Counted from the stretch's first letter, positions 15,846-24,509 are shown. The stretch is 64,000 nt of DNA from an uncultured Desulfovibrio sp. (GCF_902477725.1 NZ_CABSIF010000011.1:53312-117311), one strand, 5' to 3'. Notes: a model not told the origin generated them from the letters alone. A program made the numbers and translations.

Positions 15846-17804
15846 TTGAAGCGCAACACCTATCTGACCCTGCTGCCCCCGGAAGAAGCCCGCGCCAACT
15901 GGTTTTCATGCCTTGACGCCAAAGCCTTCGCCCTTGGCGAAGAACGCATCCCTCTGGCGCAGGCCCTGCGCCGCGTGCTCAGCAGGCCCGTAGCTGCCCT
16001 GCGCTCATCCCCGGCATTTCACGGCGCGGCAATGGACGGCATCGCCGTACATGCGGAGGATACATTCACCGCCTCCGCCCGTACCCCCTTGCGCCTCAAA
16101 ATCGGCGAGCAGGCCCACTGGATCAATACCGGGCACCCCTTGCCGCTGGGTTGCAATGCCGTGGTCATGATGGAGAACATCAATACCGAGACCGAAAAGG
16201 GTTCTCAGGGCGAATCGCAGTGGGCCGTCATTGAAAAGGCCGCCTTTCCCTGGCAGCACGTGCGCAAAATGGGTGAAGACATGGTGGCTACAGAGATCAT
16301 TCTGCCCCCCGGCACGTGCATTGGCCCCTACGACCTTGGCGCGCTGGCGGCTGGCGGCGCGCTTGAAGTACCAGTATTTCGCCGCCCCCGCGTTTCCATC
16401 ATCCCCAGCGGGTCGGAAATTGTGCCGCTGGTGGATGCGCGCGAGGAAGACCTGCGCGCAGGCCGTGTGCTGCCCGAATTCAATTCACTGATTTTTTCGG
16501 CCATGATTGCGGAGGCCGGGGGCGAAGCCGCCACTCTACCTGTGGTTCCTGACGACCCAGAGGCTATCCGCGCGGCCATTGCCAGCGCCATTGCAACTGC
16601 CGACATGGTCATTCTCAATGCCGGGTCTTCGGCTGGCAGCCACGACTTTACGGCCCATGTGCTCGGGCAGATGGGCACCGTGGTGACGCATGGCATTTCA
16701 GTCATGCCGGGCAAACCCACGGTGCTTGCGGTGGTCAACGGCAAGCCCGTGGTGGGTGTGCCGGGGTATCCGGTTTCTGCTGGCATATCCATGGAAGAAT
16801 TTGTTCTGCCCTTGCTGGCCCTGTGGCAGAAACGAGCCATGAGCGAGCGGCAGAAGATCACTGCGGTTCCCTGCAATCCCCTGCCCTCGCGCCCCGGCAT
16901 GGAAGAAAGACTGCGGGTCAAACTGGGCTGCGTGGGCGATACGGTTGTGGCCGTGCCCCTGCCGCGCGGCGCGGGCACCATAACCAGCCTCAGCCGGGCC
17001 GACGGCATTATCCGCATTCCGCGCGACAGCGAAGGCTGCAATGCCGGGGAACCAGTTACAGTTGAACTGCTGCGCCCCGCCACGGCTCTTGCGGGCGCAC
17101 TGCTTGCCATCGGCAGTCACGACAACACACTTGACCTGCTGGACAGCATGCTGCGCAAGGCGCATCCGCAGTACCGGCTCACCTCGGCCCATGTGGGTTC
17201 GCTGGGCGGCATCATGGCGCTCAAGCGCGGGCAGTGCCATCTGGCGGGCAGCCATCTGCTTGACCCTGCAAGCGGCGTATACAACCGCAAGGCCATTGAG
17301 GATAATCTGGAAGAGCCCACAGTGCTGCTGCGTCTGGTGGACAGGGAACAGGGAATTCTGACCGCGCCCGGCAACCCCCTTGGCATCAACAGCATTGAAG
17401 ACCTCGCCAAGCCGGGGGTACGCTTCATCAACCGGCAGCGCGGCAGCGGAACCCGCGTGCTGCTTGATTACCGCCTGAGTTGCCTTGGCATCGCGCCCAC
17501 AAGCATCAACGGCTACCGCGACGAGGAATATACCCACATGAACGTCGCTGCCGCTGTGCTTTCCGGCCGGGTGGATGCCGGGCTTGCCGTGCGGGCGGCA
17601 GCCAACGCACTGGGCCTGCCATTCACGCCCGTTGGTGTTGAGGAATATGATCTGGTCATTCCCCAGCGTTTTTTTGATGGGGATGCGGTTCAGGCCCTGC
17701 TGGATGTTATCCGCAGCGAAGCATTCCGCCAGACAGTGGAGGGCATGGGCGGTTACGGCACGGAAAAAACCGGACAGATTATCTGGGAATACGCCGGAAA
17801 ATAG
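15846..17804 (+). CDS. MoeA fused to a periplasmic-binding-like domain
   Basis: A 652-residue two-part protein. Residues about 1-410 are a second MoeA (HGAAMDGIAV, NTGHPLPLGCNAVVMME, IIPSGSEIV, NAGSSAGSHDF and MPGKPT). The remaining about 240 residues resemble a ModA/LysR-type substrate-binding domain (SHDNTLDLLDSML, GGIMALKRGQCHLAGSHLLD, RQRGSGTRVLLD, AGLAVRAAANALGLPF). No signal peptide is present, so the binding domain is cytosolic and may sense or deliver oxyanion or cofactor. Such MoeA-PBP fusions are known in archaea and anaerobic bacteria. The TTG start at 15846 has GGGAG upstream. It converges with the thiF-like gene. Confidence 0.92.
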   Translation: MKRNTYLTLLPPEEARANWFSCLDAKAFALGEERIPLAQALRRVLSRPVAALRSSPAFHGAAMDGIAVHAEDTFTASARTPLRLKIGEQAHWINTGHPLPLGCNAVVMMENINTETEKGSQGESQWAVIEKAAFPWQHVRKMGEDMVATEIILPPGTCIGPYDLGALAAGGALEVPVFRRPRVSIIPSGSEIVPLVDAREEDLRAGRVLPEFNSLIFSAMIAEAGGEAATLPVVPDDPEAIRAAIASAIATADMVILNAGSSAGSHDFTAHVLGQMGTVVTHGISVMPGKPTVLAVVNGKPVVGVPGYPVSAGISMEEFVLPLLALWQKRAMSERQKITAVPCNPLPSRPGMEERLRVKLGCVGDTVVAVPLPRGAGTITSLSRADGIIRIPRDSEGCNAGEPVTVELLRPATALAGALLAIGSHDNTLDLLDSMLRKAHPQYRLTSAHVGSLGGIMALKRGQCHLAGSHLLDPASGVYNRKAIEDNLEEPTVLLRLVDREQGILTAPGNPLGINSIEDLAKPGVRFINRQRGSGTRVLLDYRLSCLGIAPTSINGYRDEEYTHMNVAAAVLSGRVDAGLAVRAAANALGLPFTPVGVEEYDLVIPQRFFDGDAVQALLDVIRSEAFRQTVEGMGGYGTEKTGQIIWEYAGK

Positions 17805-17824
17805 GAAGAAAATGAAATGAACGG

Positions 17825-18706
17825 CTAGGCCTTGCCCGCCCAGTCAAAGCGCTCCATCTCCGGCACGGAGAGGTCAAGGTGGAACAGCGCGCTGCTGGCG
17901 GTGCGGCTCAAAATGGCCCGCAGAGCCAGCTTTGCCATGAGGCAGGCAACCGAAGCCGGGGCCAGCGCCCCAACGCCTTCGCGCCGTGCATGCTCAAGCT
18001 CGCTGTCGCTCTGCCCCTGCGGGTAAAGCTCCTCAAGACGCGCCTGCGGGCCTGAGTTGGCGTAGCAAAAACCTTCTTCGCGCAGTACGGAACCGTGGAT
18101 AAAGGGCACGCCAGCAGCAAGGGCTGCCCGCTCCAGAGCTGTTTTGGCGCTGATGTTATCCAGACAGTCCAGGGCCACGTCCATACCAGCCACAAGATCG
18201 GGCAGATTGCCCGCATCTGCTACTAATCCAAGAGCTTCTGTTTCCACGTGGCTGGCAATATCCGCCAGAGCATTGCGCACTACGCAAACCTTGCGCTGCC
18301 CCAGCATACGCTCGGAGCAGAATCGCTGGCGGTTGAGATTGCTCTCGTCAAACACATCGTTATCCACCAGCCGGAGGCACCCCACGCCGGAGCGGGCCAA
18401 CAGCTCGGCCACATGTCCCCCCAGACCGCCGCAGCCCAGCACCAGGGCACGGCTTTGCAGCAGCCGCGTCATTTCCTCCGCTGTGACCAGCCCGAAATTC
18501 CGGCGAAAGCGCTCCGGCCAGATATCCTGCCCCAACAGATAAATCATGGCAGCACGTAACGTCAGAGCCTGGGACGCAGCCCAAAGGCGCAAGCCCTCAA
18601 GGCTCACGAACAGGGTTTCCTGCGCGTCGCCAGCAGATTTTGTGGGGTATCTTGCCCGGATATAGGGGCGGAAGAACTGATGCAGATCAGATATTGTCAT
18701 GGTCAA
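17825..18706 (-). CDS. ThiF/MoeB/HesA-family adenylyltransferase
   Basis: A 293-residue E1-like enzyme. The N-terminal Rossmann ATP site is VLGCGGLGGHVAELLARSG, followed by LVDNDVFDESNLNRQ with the Arg used in adenylation and the DCLDN motif. It should adenylate the C-terminal Gly-Gly of the MoaD-like protein encoded 5 bp upstream. It lacks the paired CxxC zinc sites seen in E. coli MoeB, and the N-terminal about 90 residues are an extension. In AOR loci, dedicated ThiF/MoaD pairs supply sulfur for the tungstopterin. ThiS activation is the alternative, but the context favours pterin synthesis. Confidence 0.85.
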   Translation of the reverse strand: MTMTISDLHQFFRPYIRARYPTKSAGDAQETLFVSLEGLRLWAASQALTLRAAMIYLLGQDIWPERFRRNFGLVTAEEMTRLLQSRALVLGCGGLGGHVAELLARSGVGCLRLVDNDVFDESNLNRQRFCSERMLGQRKVCVVRNALADIASHVETEALGLVADAGNLPDLVAGMDVALDCLDNISAKTALERAALAAGVPFIHGSVLREEGFCYANSGPQARLEELYPQGQSDSELEHARREGVGALAPASVACLMAKLALRAILSRTASSALFHLDLSVPEMERFDWAGKA

Positions 18707-18711
18707 CGGGC

Positions 18712-18951
18712 CTAGCCTCCTCCGACAGCCGGAAAATAGGCAATACGGTCTCCGTCGCGCATGGGATCGTTCACCTTCTGCTGGCGTCCGTTGACCATGA
18801 CAATTTTTATGTCTTGCGGCGGCAAACCCAGATGTTGCGCCAACTGGGCTACAGTGCTTCCTTCCGGCATTTCCACCTGCAGGCCTGTTTCCGGCACATA
18901 GTCCGGCACGTAGTCACGCAGGGTGGTGCTCAGCTTAACGGTCAGTTTCAT
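18712..18951 (-). CDS. MoaD/ThiS-family sulfur carrier protein
   Basis: A 79-residue ubiquitin-fold sulfur carrier ending VGGG, with the terminal Gly-Gly that is adenylated and thiocarboxylated. Conserved features are EGSTVAQLAQHLGLP, VMVNG and DGDRIAYFPAVGGG. It is followed 5 bp later by the ThiF-like activator and preceded by the AOR gene on the same strand. The likely role is the small subunit of a molybdopterin synthase dedicated to, or shared with, the tungsten enzyme; no moaE is in the window. Confidence 0.87.
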   Translation of the reverse strand: MKLTVKLSTTLRDYVPDYVPETGLQVEMPEGSTVAQLAQHLGLPPQDIKIVMVNGRQQKVNDPMRDGDRIAYFPAVGGG

Positions 18952-19046
18952 GGACGCTCCTTGACCTCATGAGGTCTTGTCCAGTTATGCCCGCCCTGTC
19001 CGAAAACAGTCAAGCCAGCCGGGGCGCGCTATGGCGCCGCCGTAAA

Positions 19047-19091
19047 ACAAAATTTCTGGTCTCCGCTCCGAGCCAGCCGGAGCGGAGACCA
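19047..19091 (-). terminator. Terminator after the AOR gene
   Basis: TGGTCTCCGCTCCG (19057-19070) and CGGAGCGGAGACCA (19078-19091) form a 14-bp perfect stem with loop AGCCAGC. Read on the minus strand it is followed by GAAATTTTGTTTTAC. It separates AOR from the MoaD-like gene, so the carrier and ThiF genes either use their own promoter or depend on read-through. Confidence 0.8.
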
Positions 19092-19103
19092 ATAAGGGCG
19101 ACC

Positions 19104-20852
19104 CTACTTCTTTTCCTCAATCCAGTTGAAGACCGTCTTGAGTTCTTCGTGGGTGATGTCGAAAGTGGTGTTGTGCGGGGGCAGCTTTTCGTCAGTGAAG
19201 AAATCGGGCAGCACGTCCGCAGCCTGGGTGATGCCCGCGCGGCGGTTGAAGTCGATTTCTGTGGAAAGAATACGCTGGCCCAACGTCACAACGTCGTCGC
19301 CGGTGAGCTTCCAGCCAAACTTGGCATTGAGCATGTCCACAATGGCGGGCAGGGCATCCGGCACGTCAAGGATGGCAAAGGCCGTGAACAGGCACAGGCC
19401 CACGGAATCCACAGAGGCGGTAGCCACCTGGAGATTGCGTGAAAGCTCGATCTGCCCGTCCTTCTTGAGGGGGTCAACCGTACCGCCGCAGTTAAGGATG
19501 TTGGCCGTCACGGCGTAACCGGCGGTGTGGTCCGCGCCCATGGGCGAGGTGGCGTAGGTGACGCCCTGGCCCTTGACCGCACGGGGATCATATGCGGGCA
19601 GGCTCTGGCCCTTGACCGCAGGCACGCGCCGCACGCCAAACACCCGGCCCGTGGTGGCCGCGCCGCAACCAACAATACGACCAAGCGGAGAGCCCTCGCT
19701 GATGCCGTTCATGACATCAAGCACAGCCTTGGTATCTCCGTAGGGGATACCGCCGCCAGCCATGGCCACGCCCACGGCAACGCCCACGTCGATGGTGTCA
19801 ACGCCGATATCATCGCACATGTAGTCGTACTTGGAGATGGCATCAAGGTCGCCAATGCCTGAGTGGGGGCCGAAGCACCAGAGGGTTTCGTATTCGGGCC
19901 ACTTGCTCTGGAACTTGCCTTTTTTGTCGGGCAAAATGCCGCTGCAACGGATCATGCAGCCGCTCATGCAGCCGTGGGCCACCTTGCCCTCGCCGCCGCG
20001 TTCCTTGGTGAGCTGGTTCAAAAGCTCGCCCGAAACAGCCTCATGTTTGTCAAACTGCCCAACAGTAAAGTTGGCGGTGGGCAGGCCGCCCGCCTCGTGC
20101 AGGATGTTGACGAGCACGGCGGTGCCGTATTCGGCAAGCCCCTTGCTGGTGATGGGGTGTTCGGAAAGCGCCGTGGCGAAGCGCTTGGAAGCCTCGCGAA
20201 AAGCCTTTTCGTCAGCCAGAGGCTGGCTCTTGCCGCCTTCGGGATTCACAATGATGGCCTTGAGGCCCTTGGAACCCATTACCGCGCCAACGCCGCCGCG
20301 CCCGGCATGGCGCATGGGGCGCAGTTCGCGGTCGGTGCAGGCAATGGAAGCCGCCGTGAGCTTGAATTCGCCCGCGCGGCCAATGGTGATGTAGCTGCAA
20401 TCCTTGCCGTACTTTTCCACCAGCTTGGCCACGGCATCAAAGTTGTTCATTCCGGCTACTTCGGCGGGAATCAGCTTGGCGTGGTCCTTGCTCACTTCAA
20501 GCTGCCACCACTCGCCTTCCTTGGCCATGTCTTCCACAATAACAGCCAGAATGCCCAAACGGGCCAAGTGACCGCCGGGCTGACCGCCCGCGTTGGATTC
20601 CTTGATGCCTTCGGTCAGCGGGCTTTTGCAGCCCACGGAAATACGGTTGGCGTTGGGGCTATTGGTGGCACCCAGCAGGCCGGGAGCAAAAACAAGCTTG
20701 TTGTGGGGGCCAATGGGCGTACAGGTGGGCGGCACCTCACGCGCAACGATGGTAGAAGTCAACGCACGGCCGCCAAGGCCAGCGTATTCTTGAGGGATTT
20801 CTTCAAAAACACAGGTCTTGGTTGCCATATTGACGCGCAAAAAACGGAACAT
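19104..20852 (-). CDS. aor: Tungsten-containing aldehyde:ferredoxin oxidoreductase
   Basis: A 582-residue AOR-family enzyme that oxidises aldehydes to acids using a tungsto-bis-pterin and a 4Fe-4S cluster. The N-terminal domain has GGRALTSTIVAREV and NANRISVGCKSPLT. The cluster/pterin region is CMSGCMIRCSG with a downstream Cys in YMCDDIGVDT. The later DPRAVKGQGVTYATSPMGADH segment is typical. An AAGGAGG ribosome binding site precedes the ATG at 20852. The neighbours, tupABC upstream and MoaD/ThiF/MoeA downstream, supply tungstate and cofactor. The substrate aldehyde is unknown; detoxification or amino-acid-derived aldehyde oxidation are possible. Confidence 0.93.
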   Translation of the reverse strand: MFRFLRVNMATKTCVFEEIPQEYAGLGGRALTSTIVAREVPPTCTPIGPHNKLVFAPGLLGATNSPNANRISVGCKSPLTEGIKESNAGGQPGGHLARLGILAVIVEDMAKEGEWWQLEVSKDHAKLIPAEVAGMNNFDAVAKLVEKYGKDCSYITIGRAGEFKLTAASIACTDRELRPMRHAGRGGVGAVMGSKGLKAIIVNPEGGKSQPLADEKAFREASKRFATALSEHPITSKGLAEYGTAVLVNILHEAGGLPTANFTVGQFDKHEAVSGELLNQLTKERGGEGKVAHGCMSGCMIRCSGILPDKKGKFQSKWPEYETLWCFGPHSGIGDLDAISKYDYMCDDIGVDTIDVGVAVGVAMAGGGIPYGDTKAVLDVMNGISEGSPLGRIVGCGAATTGRVFGVRRVPAVKGQSLPAYDPRAVKGQGVTYATSPMGADHTAGYAVTANILNCGGTVDPLKKDGQIELSRNLQVATASVDSVGLCLFTAFAILDVPDALPAIVDMLNAKFGWKLTGDDVVTLGQRILSTEIDFNRRAGITQAADVLPDFFTDEKLPPHNTTFDITHEELKTVFNWIEEKK

Positions 20853-20935
20853 GGAGCCTCCTTAAACAAGGCGCATCTACGCCTGTTTGTGTTTATCCTT
20901 CGATACCATTGTGAGAAAAAAAAGTGCAAGCGGGT

Positions 20936-20966
20936 AAAAAAAACGTCTCGCTTTTCTCCCGCAAGA
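20936..20966 (-). terminator. Probable terminator of the tup operon
   Basis: On the minus strand TCTTGC and GCGAGA form a 6-bp stem around GGGAGAAAA, followed by CG and eight T residues. It lies about 95 bp behind tupC. The stem is short but the U tract is long. The rest of the 20853-21058 gap should hold the AOR promoter. Confidence 0.55.
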
Positions 20967-21058
20967 GGAAAAGTTGGGGAGGAAAGGGGAGTTTTTGTGC
21001 AATACGGAGGAATAAGGGGAAATGCTGTAAACGGGAACCGGGATAATGCAGGCAGGAT

Positions 21059-21712
21059 CTATGATGACGAAACGCGAGTGTCCATGTCCCACGCTGCGCC
21101 AAGTTTGATTTCCCTTGCATCAAGTGCGCGCAAAAGAGCAGGATCATGTGTGGCGCAGACAACAGTCATGCCTTCTGCCGTGCTGTTCCTTACTGCCAGG
21201 GCAATAGCCCGTGCGCTTGCGGCATCCACATTGGCTGTTGGTTCGTCAAGCAGCAGCACTCTGGGCCGCAGGGCCAGGCGCGATGCCAGGGCAACCCGCT
21301 GGCGTTCTCCGCCAGAGAGTTCGCGCGGGCCGCGATCCGCAAAATTCCAGGGATCGCCAAAACCTGCGGCCTGCATGCAGCGTTCAAAAGTCTGCCGCAG
21401 GTCAGCCGTCTGGTTGCGGAACTTCAGCCCAAGCACCACATTGTTGAAAACGCTCATGTGCAACAGGTAGGGATCCTGCAAAAGCAGGGTTGCCTCCTTG
21501 CGCCCTTCCGCACCACCGGCATAGCGCAGCTCGCCAGCAGCCTGGTGCTCCAGAAAGGCCAGCAGCCGCAACAGGGTCGATTTGCCGCAGCCATTGGGGC
21601 CGGTGAGAAAGACCGCCTCGCCCTGCCCAATAGCAAGGTGCGGCACATTGAGCGCCTCGCGCCCATTGTAGCGTTGCACAAGGTTGCGGGCTTCATACAG
21701 ATTGGCGCTCAT
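21059..21712 (-). CDS. tupC: Tungstate ABC transporter ATP-binding protein
   Basis: A 217-residue ABC ATPase with Walker A GPNGCGKST, signature LSGGERQRVALA, Walker B VLLLDEPTANVD and the switch His in CATHD. It powers import through TupB; its start overlaps the tupB stop by 4 bp. The assignment to tungstate rather than phosphate or sulfate rests on the TupA-type binding protein and the AOR/MoeA surroundings. Confidence 0.9.
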   Translation of the reverse strand: MSANLYEARNLVQRYNGREALNVPHLAIGQGEAVFLTGPNGCGKSTLLRLLAFLEHQAAGELRYAGGAEGRKEATLLLQDPYLLHMSVFNNVVLGLKFRNQTADLRQTFERCMQAAGFGDPWNFADRGPRELSGGERQRVALASRLALRPRVLLLDEPTANVDAASARAIALAVRNSTAEGMTVVCATHDPALLRALDAREIKLGAAWDMDTRVSSS

Positions 21713-22404
21713 GCCCGCCCCCTGCGCCTGAAAAATGCAAGCGCCAGATTGACCACAAAGGCCATGAGCAGCAGCACAAGGCCAAGGGCAATCCCCTGGG
21801 CAAAATCGCCCTTGCTGGTTTCAAGGGCAATGGCCGTTGTCATGGTGCGGGTGGCATAACGAATGTTGCCCCCAAGCATCATGGCCACGCCCACTTCTGT
21901 AATGACACGGCCAAAGGCCGTAACACACACCATGCCCACGGCGTAACGGCACTCCCACAGCGCGTACATGGCAAGCTGCCTGCCGTTGGCACCCAGCGTA
22001 AGCAGGGTTTCGCGGCAGCGGGGATCAAGGTCTTCAAGCGCCTGTGCTGTCCACGAAATCACTATGGGCAGGGCCAGCACCGCCTGCCCGATGGCCATAC
22101 CCGGCAGGGTAAACAGCAGACCGTATTCGCCAAGGGGGCCGCGCGCGGTGATAAAGGCGTAGACCAGCAGGCCGATCAGCACTGTGGGAAAGGCCAGCAA
22201 GGTATCTGAAATCAGCCGCAGCGCCCTTTTACCGGGAAAGGAGCAATGCCCAAGCAGAAAACCCAGCGGCACCCCCAGCAGCAAGGCTGCCGCCATGGCG
22301 TAGCAGGTAGACGCAATGGTTGCGTAAATGGCCGAAAGCGTGGCCGCATCCATATGCGTGAGCAGATACAAGGCACTGCTGAAGCCGTTGATAAGATAAT
22401 CCAT
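21709..22404 (-). CDS. tupB: Tungstate ABC transporter permease
   Basis: A 231-residue inner-membrane permease with about five to six helices. It carries the EAA-type loop near TLGANGRQLAMYALWECRY and the GRVITEVGVAMMLGGNIRYA segment characteristic of TupB/ModB-like proteins. It lies between tupA, with an intergenic hairpin at 22432-22476, and tupC, with a 4-bp overlap. It forms the channel for the oxyanion delivered by TupA. Confidence 0.9.
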   Translation of the reverse strand: MDYLINGFSSALYLLTHMDAATLSAIYATIASTCYAMAAALLLGVPLGFLLGHCSFPGKRALRLISDTLLAFPTVLIGLLVYAFITARGPLGEYGLLFTLPGMAIGQAVLALPIVISWTAQALEDLDPRCRETLLTLGANGRQLAMYALWECRYAVGMVCVTAFGRVITEVGVAMMLGGNIRYATRTMTTAIALETSKGDFAQGIALGLVLLLMAFVVNLALAFFRRRGRA

Positions 22405-22431
22405 TGTTGCCGCTCGTTGCTGGTCAAAACA

Positions 22432-22476
22432 GCATTCGCCCGAAGCCGGGGCACACCACGGGCCTCGGGCGAATGC
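22432..22476 (-). terminator. Intercistronic hairpin between tupA and tupB
   Basis: GCATTCGCCCGA (22432-22443) pairs perfectly with TCGGGCGAATGC (22465-22476), with three further G-C pairs inside after one mismatch. Downstream on the minus strand the sequence is TGTTTTGACC, a weak U tract. Such a structure behind a binding-protein gene often stabilises its mRNA or partly terminates, giving more TupA than TupBC. Confidence 0.65.
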
Positions 22477-22505
22477 GTGTTACATGCCTGCGCTACCGGG
22501 GTGCG

Positions 22506-23333
22506 CTACTTGTTGGCATTGGGGAAGAAAAGCTGTTTCCCCTTGAGCATGTACCCGGCGATCTTCTGCTGGGTGGCCGGGGCAACCCACCAGTCTTCAA
22601 ACTTCTTGGCCAGATCGGTCTTGACCTTGGGGCACTGGACGGGATTGACCGTGATGACGCTGTACTGGTTGAACAGGGCCTTGTCGCCTTCAACCACGAT
22701 AGCCAGCGGGTTTTTGTCGCCCATCTTGTCGGCAAAGGTGATCCAGGTTCCACGGTCTGTGAGGGCGTAGGCCTGCTTTTCTGCAGCCATGTTCAGGGTG
22801 GAGATCATGCCCTGCCCCGCAGAAAAATATTTGGGATCCTTGTCAGGCACAATATTGCTCTGCTGCCACAACTTCTGCTCCGCCTTGTGCGTGCCGGACT
22901 GGTCGCCACGGCTCACAAAGCCCGACTTGGTATCCAGAATACGCTTCAGCGCCTCGGCAGTGGTCTGCCCTTTCACGCCAGCGGGGTCAGCCACGGGGCC
23001 AACGATCACAAAGTCATTGTACATGACCTGACGGCGGTCCACGCCATGCCCGGCCTTAACGAATTCAAGCTCAGCCGAAGGCGCATGCACCAGCAGCACG
23101 TCGGCATCGCAATTTTTGGCGATTTCAAGGGCTTTGCCGGTACCCACGGCAACCCACTTAAGCTCAATGCCGGTTTCCTGCTTGAAGACAGGCTCCAGAT
23201 ATTCGAGCAGGCCGGAATCCTGCGTGCTGGTGGTGGTTGCCATCAAGAGAGTATCGGCGGCCAGAACTGGCGCGGCGCAGGCCATGTAGCCCGCAGCGCA
23301 AGCCAGGAGCAGAAAACGGGGTAAACGGAACAT
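22506..23333 (-). CDS. tupA: Tungstate-binding periplasmic protein
   Basis: A 275-residue protein with an N-terminal signal peptide (hydrophobic FLLLACAAGYMACAAPVLA, cleavage near AAPVLAADT). The mature part begins with TTTSTQDSGLLEYL, whose TTTS motif is the oxyanion-binding signature of TupA. Further conserved blocks are VGTGKALEIAKNCDADVLLVH and SRGDQSGTHKAE. It captures tungstate in the periplasm for TupBC. It follows tunR on the same strand after a 168-bp gap that should contain its promoter and TunR site. Confidence 0.92.
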   Translation of the reverse strand: MFRLPRFLLLACAAGYMACAAPVLAADTLLMATTTSTQDSGLLEYLEPVFKQETGIELKWVAVGTGKALEIAKNCDADVLLVHAPSAELEFVKAGHGVDRRQVMYNDFVIVGPVADPAGVKGQTTAEALKRILDTKSGFVSRGDQSGTHKAEQKLWQQSNIVPDKDPKYFSAGQGMISTLNMAAEKQAYALTDRGTWITFADKMGDKNPLAIVVEGDKALFNQYSVITVNPVQCPKVKTDLAKKFEDWWVAPATQQKIAGYMLKGKQLFFPNANK

Positions 23334-23386
23334 GGATCAGACTCCTTTTGAAGAGGTAATCTTAAAAGACCAACTCAGTTCAGCGC

Positions 23387-23420
23387 GACAATAATCACGC
23401 TATCATGAAAAAGCGGGACA
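23387..23420 (-). promoter_or_regulatory. Candidate TunR operator upstream of tupA
   Basis: An imperfect dyad around ATAAT-CACGCT-ATCAT (23391-23406) with flanking GCG elements lies in the tunR-tupA gap. Its arms-plus-spacer layout suits a XerC/D-like DNA-binding domain, and TunR operators are known to be about 30 bp. The exact TunR consensus could not be compared here, so this is a placement guess. Confidence 0.25.
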
Positions 23421-23501
23421 TAAAAGATTGCAAAAGAAGGCCAAAACAGGGAGGCAACAATCCGGCTCCATGCGGGCCGCAGCCGATATCAGAAACAAAA
23501 G

Positions 23502-24509
23502 CTACTCGGCCACCAGCCGAACGGCGCTGGAGGCAAAATGGGCATACACCTTTTTGCCGTCACGCAGATGCATGTTGTCCAGCGTGCAGGTGTCTACCGT
23601 GGCCCGCAGGGTTGTGCCGTCTGGCAAACCAACGCAGACAAAGGTTTCCACCATATCAGAGTGCAGACTGTCCACCACGCCCTTGACGCAGTTGGCAAGA
23701 CTCATGGACGATTTTTCAGGGCTTAAAACTATGCGCTCTGGGTCTACCCGCACGCTCAGCACCTGATTTTCGTGCACTTCATGCAGGGCGGCTTCTTCCG
23801 GTGTGCAGGCCGCCGCGAGCCTGAAATCAGAAAAAGTGGTTATCTCCACATACACCTTGCGCATGCCGGTAAATATGCGGGTAACAATGCCCCAAAAAAG
23901 ATTGGTTCCGTCATCGGCCTCGCCGCCGTGGCAGGCGCTTGCCGAGGTGTCTTTTCCTTGAGCCTGCGTGGTCAGCAGTTTGCGCGCCTCGCCGTCAGAA
24001 AAGTTCAGAAAGGCCAGCAGTTGGTCAGCGTCCTGTTGCCCCAAAAACTTGAGCACCAGCGGCATGGGCACATGCAGTTCCAGCAGTTCAAGCCCGCGCG
24101 AATAACGTATGGCGCGAGGTCCCACGCAGGCAGAAGACAGGCCCATCAAGCTGCCCACTGCGTAAAATTTCTTGCGCAGAAAGCTCTGGTCAAACTGCAA
24201 AAAATCCGGCTCCGCCGCCTGCGGCAGACCAAGAATGCGCCGGATGTTGCGCATGGCGCTCATGGGCAGCAAGATTTCGCGAGCGTTGGAGCCAGAAACG
24301 CGCAGCATGCCAGTAACGGTATCGATGGAGGAACGAGGCTCCAGCGCCAGCACTTCGCCCAGCCGCAAGCCGCCGTAGCGCATCAGCAAAAAAATCAGGT
24401 GCAGACGCGCACGCATGGTTTTTTGCGTGCGTGTTGCGGCCTCGGCCTCCCACTGTTCCCAGCACAGGGTCAGGCCTTCGAGTTGTTGGCGGGTCAGATG
24501 ATTACGCAT
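23502..24509 (-). CDS. tunR: TunR-type tungstate-responsive transcriptional regulator
   Basis: A 335-residue regulator. Residues about 1-175 have a tyrosine-recombinase fold: RYGGLRLGEVLAL retains the first catalytic Arg and GPRAIRYSRGLELL corresponds to the HxLRH box. The region where the nucleophile Tyr is expected reads LGQQDADQLLAFLNFS, with Phe and no Tyr, so strand exchange should be lost. The last about 130 residues hold two molbindin/TOBE-like repeats (RMRKVYVEITTF-type start, then ENQVLSVRVDPERIVLS and LHSDMVETFVCVGLPDG). This matches the TunR family of sulfate reducers, known to regulate molybdate/tungstate uptake. It sits directly upstream of tupABC. Confidence 0.9.
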   Translation of the reverse strand: MRNHLTRQQLEGLTLCWEQWEAEAATRTQKTMRARLHLIFLLMRYGGLRLGEVLALEPRSSIDTVTGMLRVSGSNAREILLPMSAMRNIRRILGLPQAAEPDFLQFDQSFLRKKFYAVGSLMGLSSACVGPRAIRYSRGLELLELHVPMPLVLKFLGQQDADQLLAFLNFSDGEARKLLTTQAQGKDTSASACHGGEADDGTNLFWGIVTRIFTGMRKVYVEITTFSDFRLAAACTPEEAALHEVHENQVLSVRVDPERIVLSPEKSSMSLANCVKGVVDSLHSDMVETFVCVGLPDGTTLRATVDTCTLDNMHLRDGKKVYAHFASSAVRLVAE

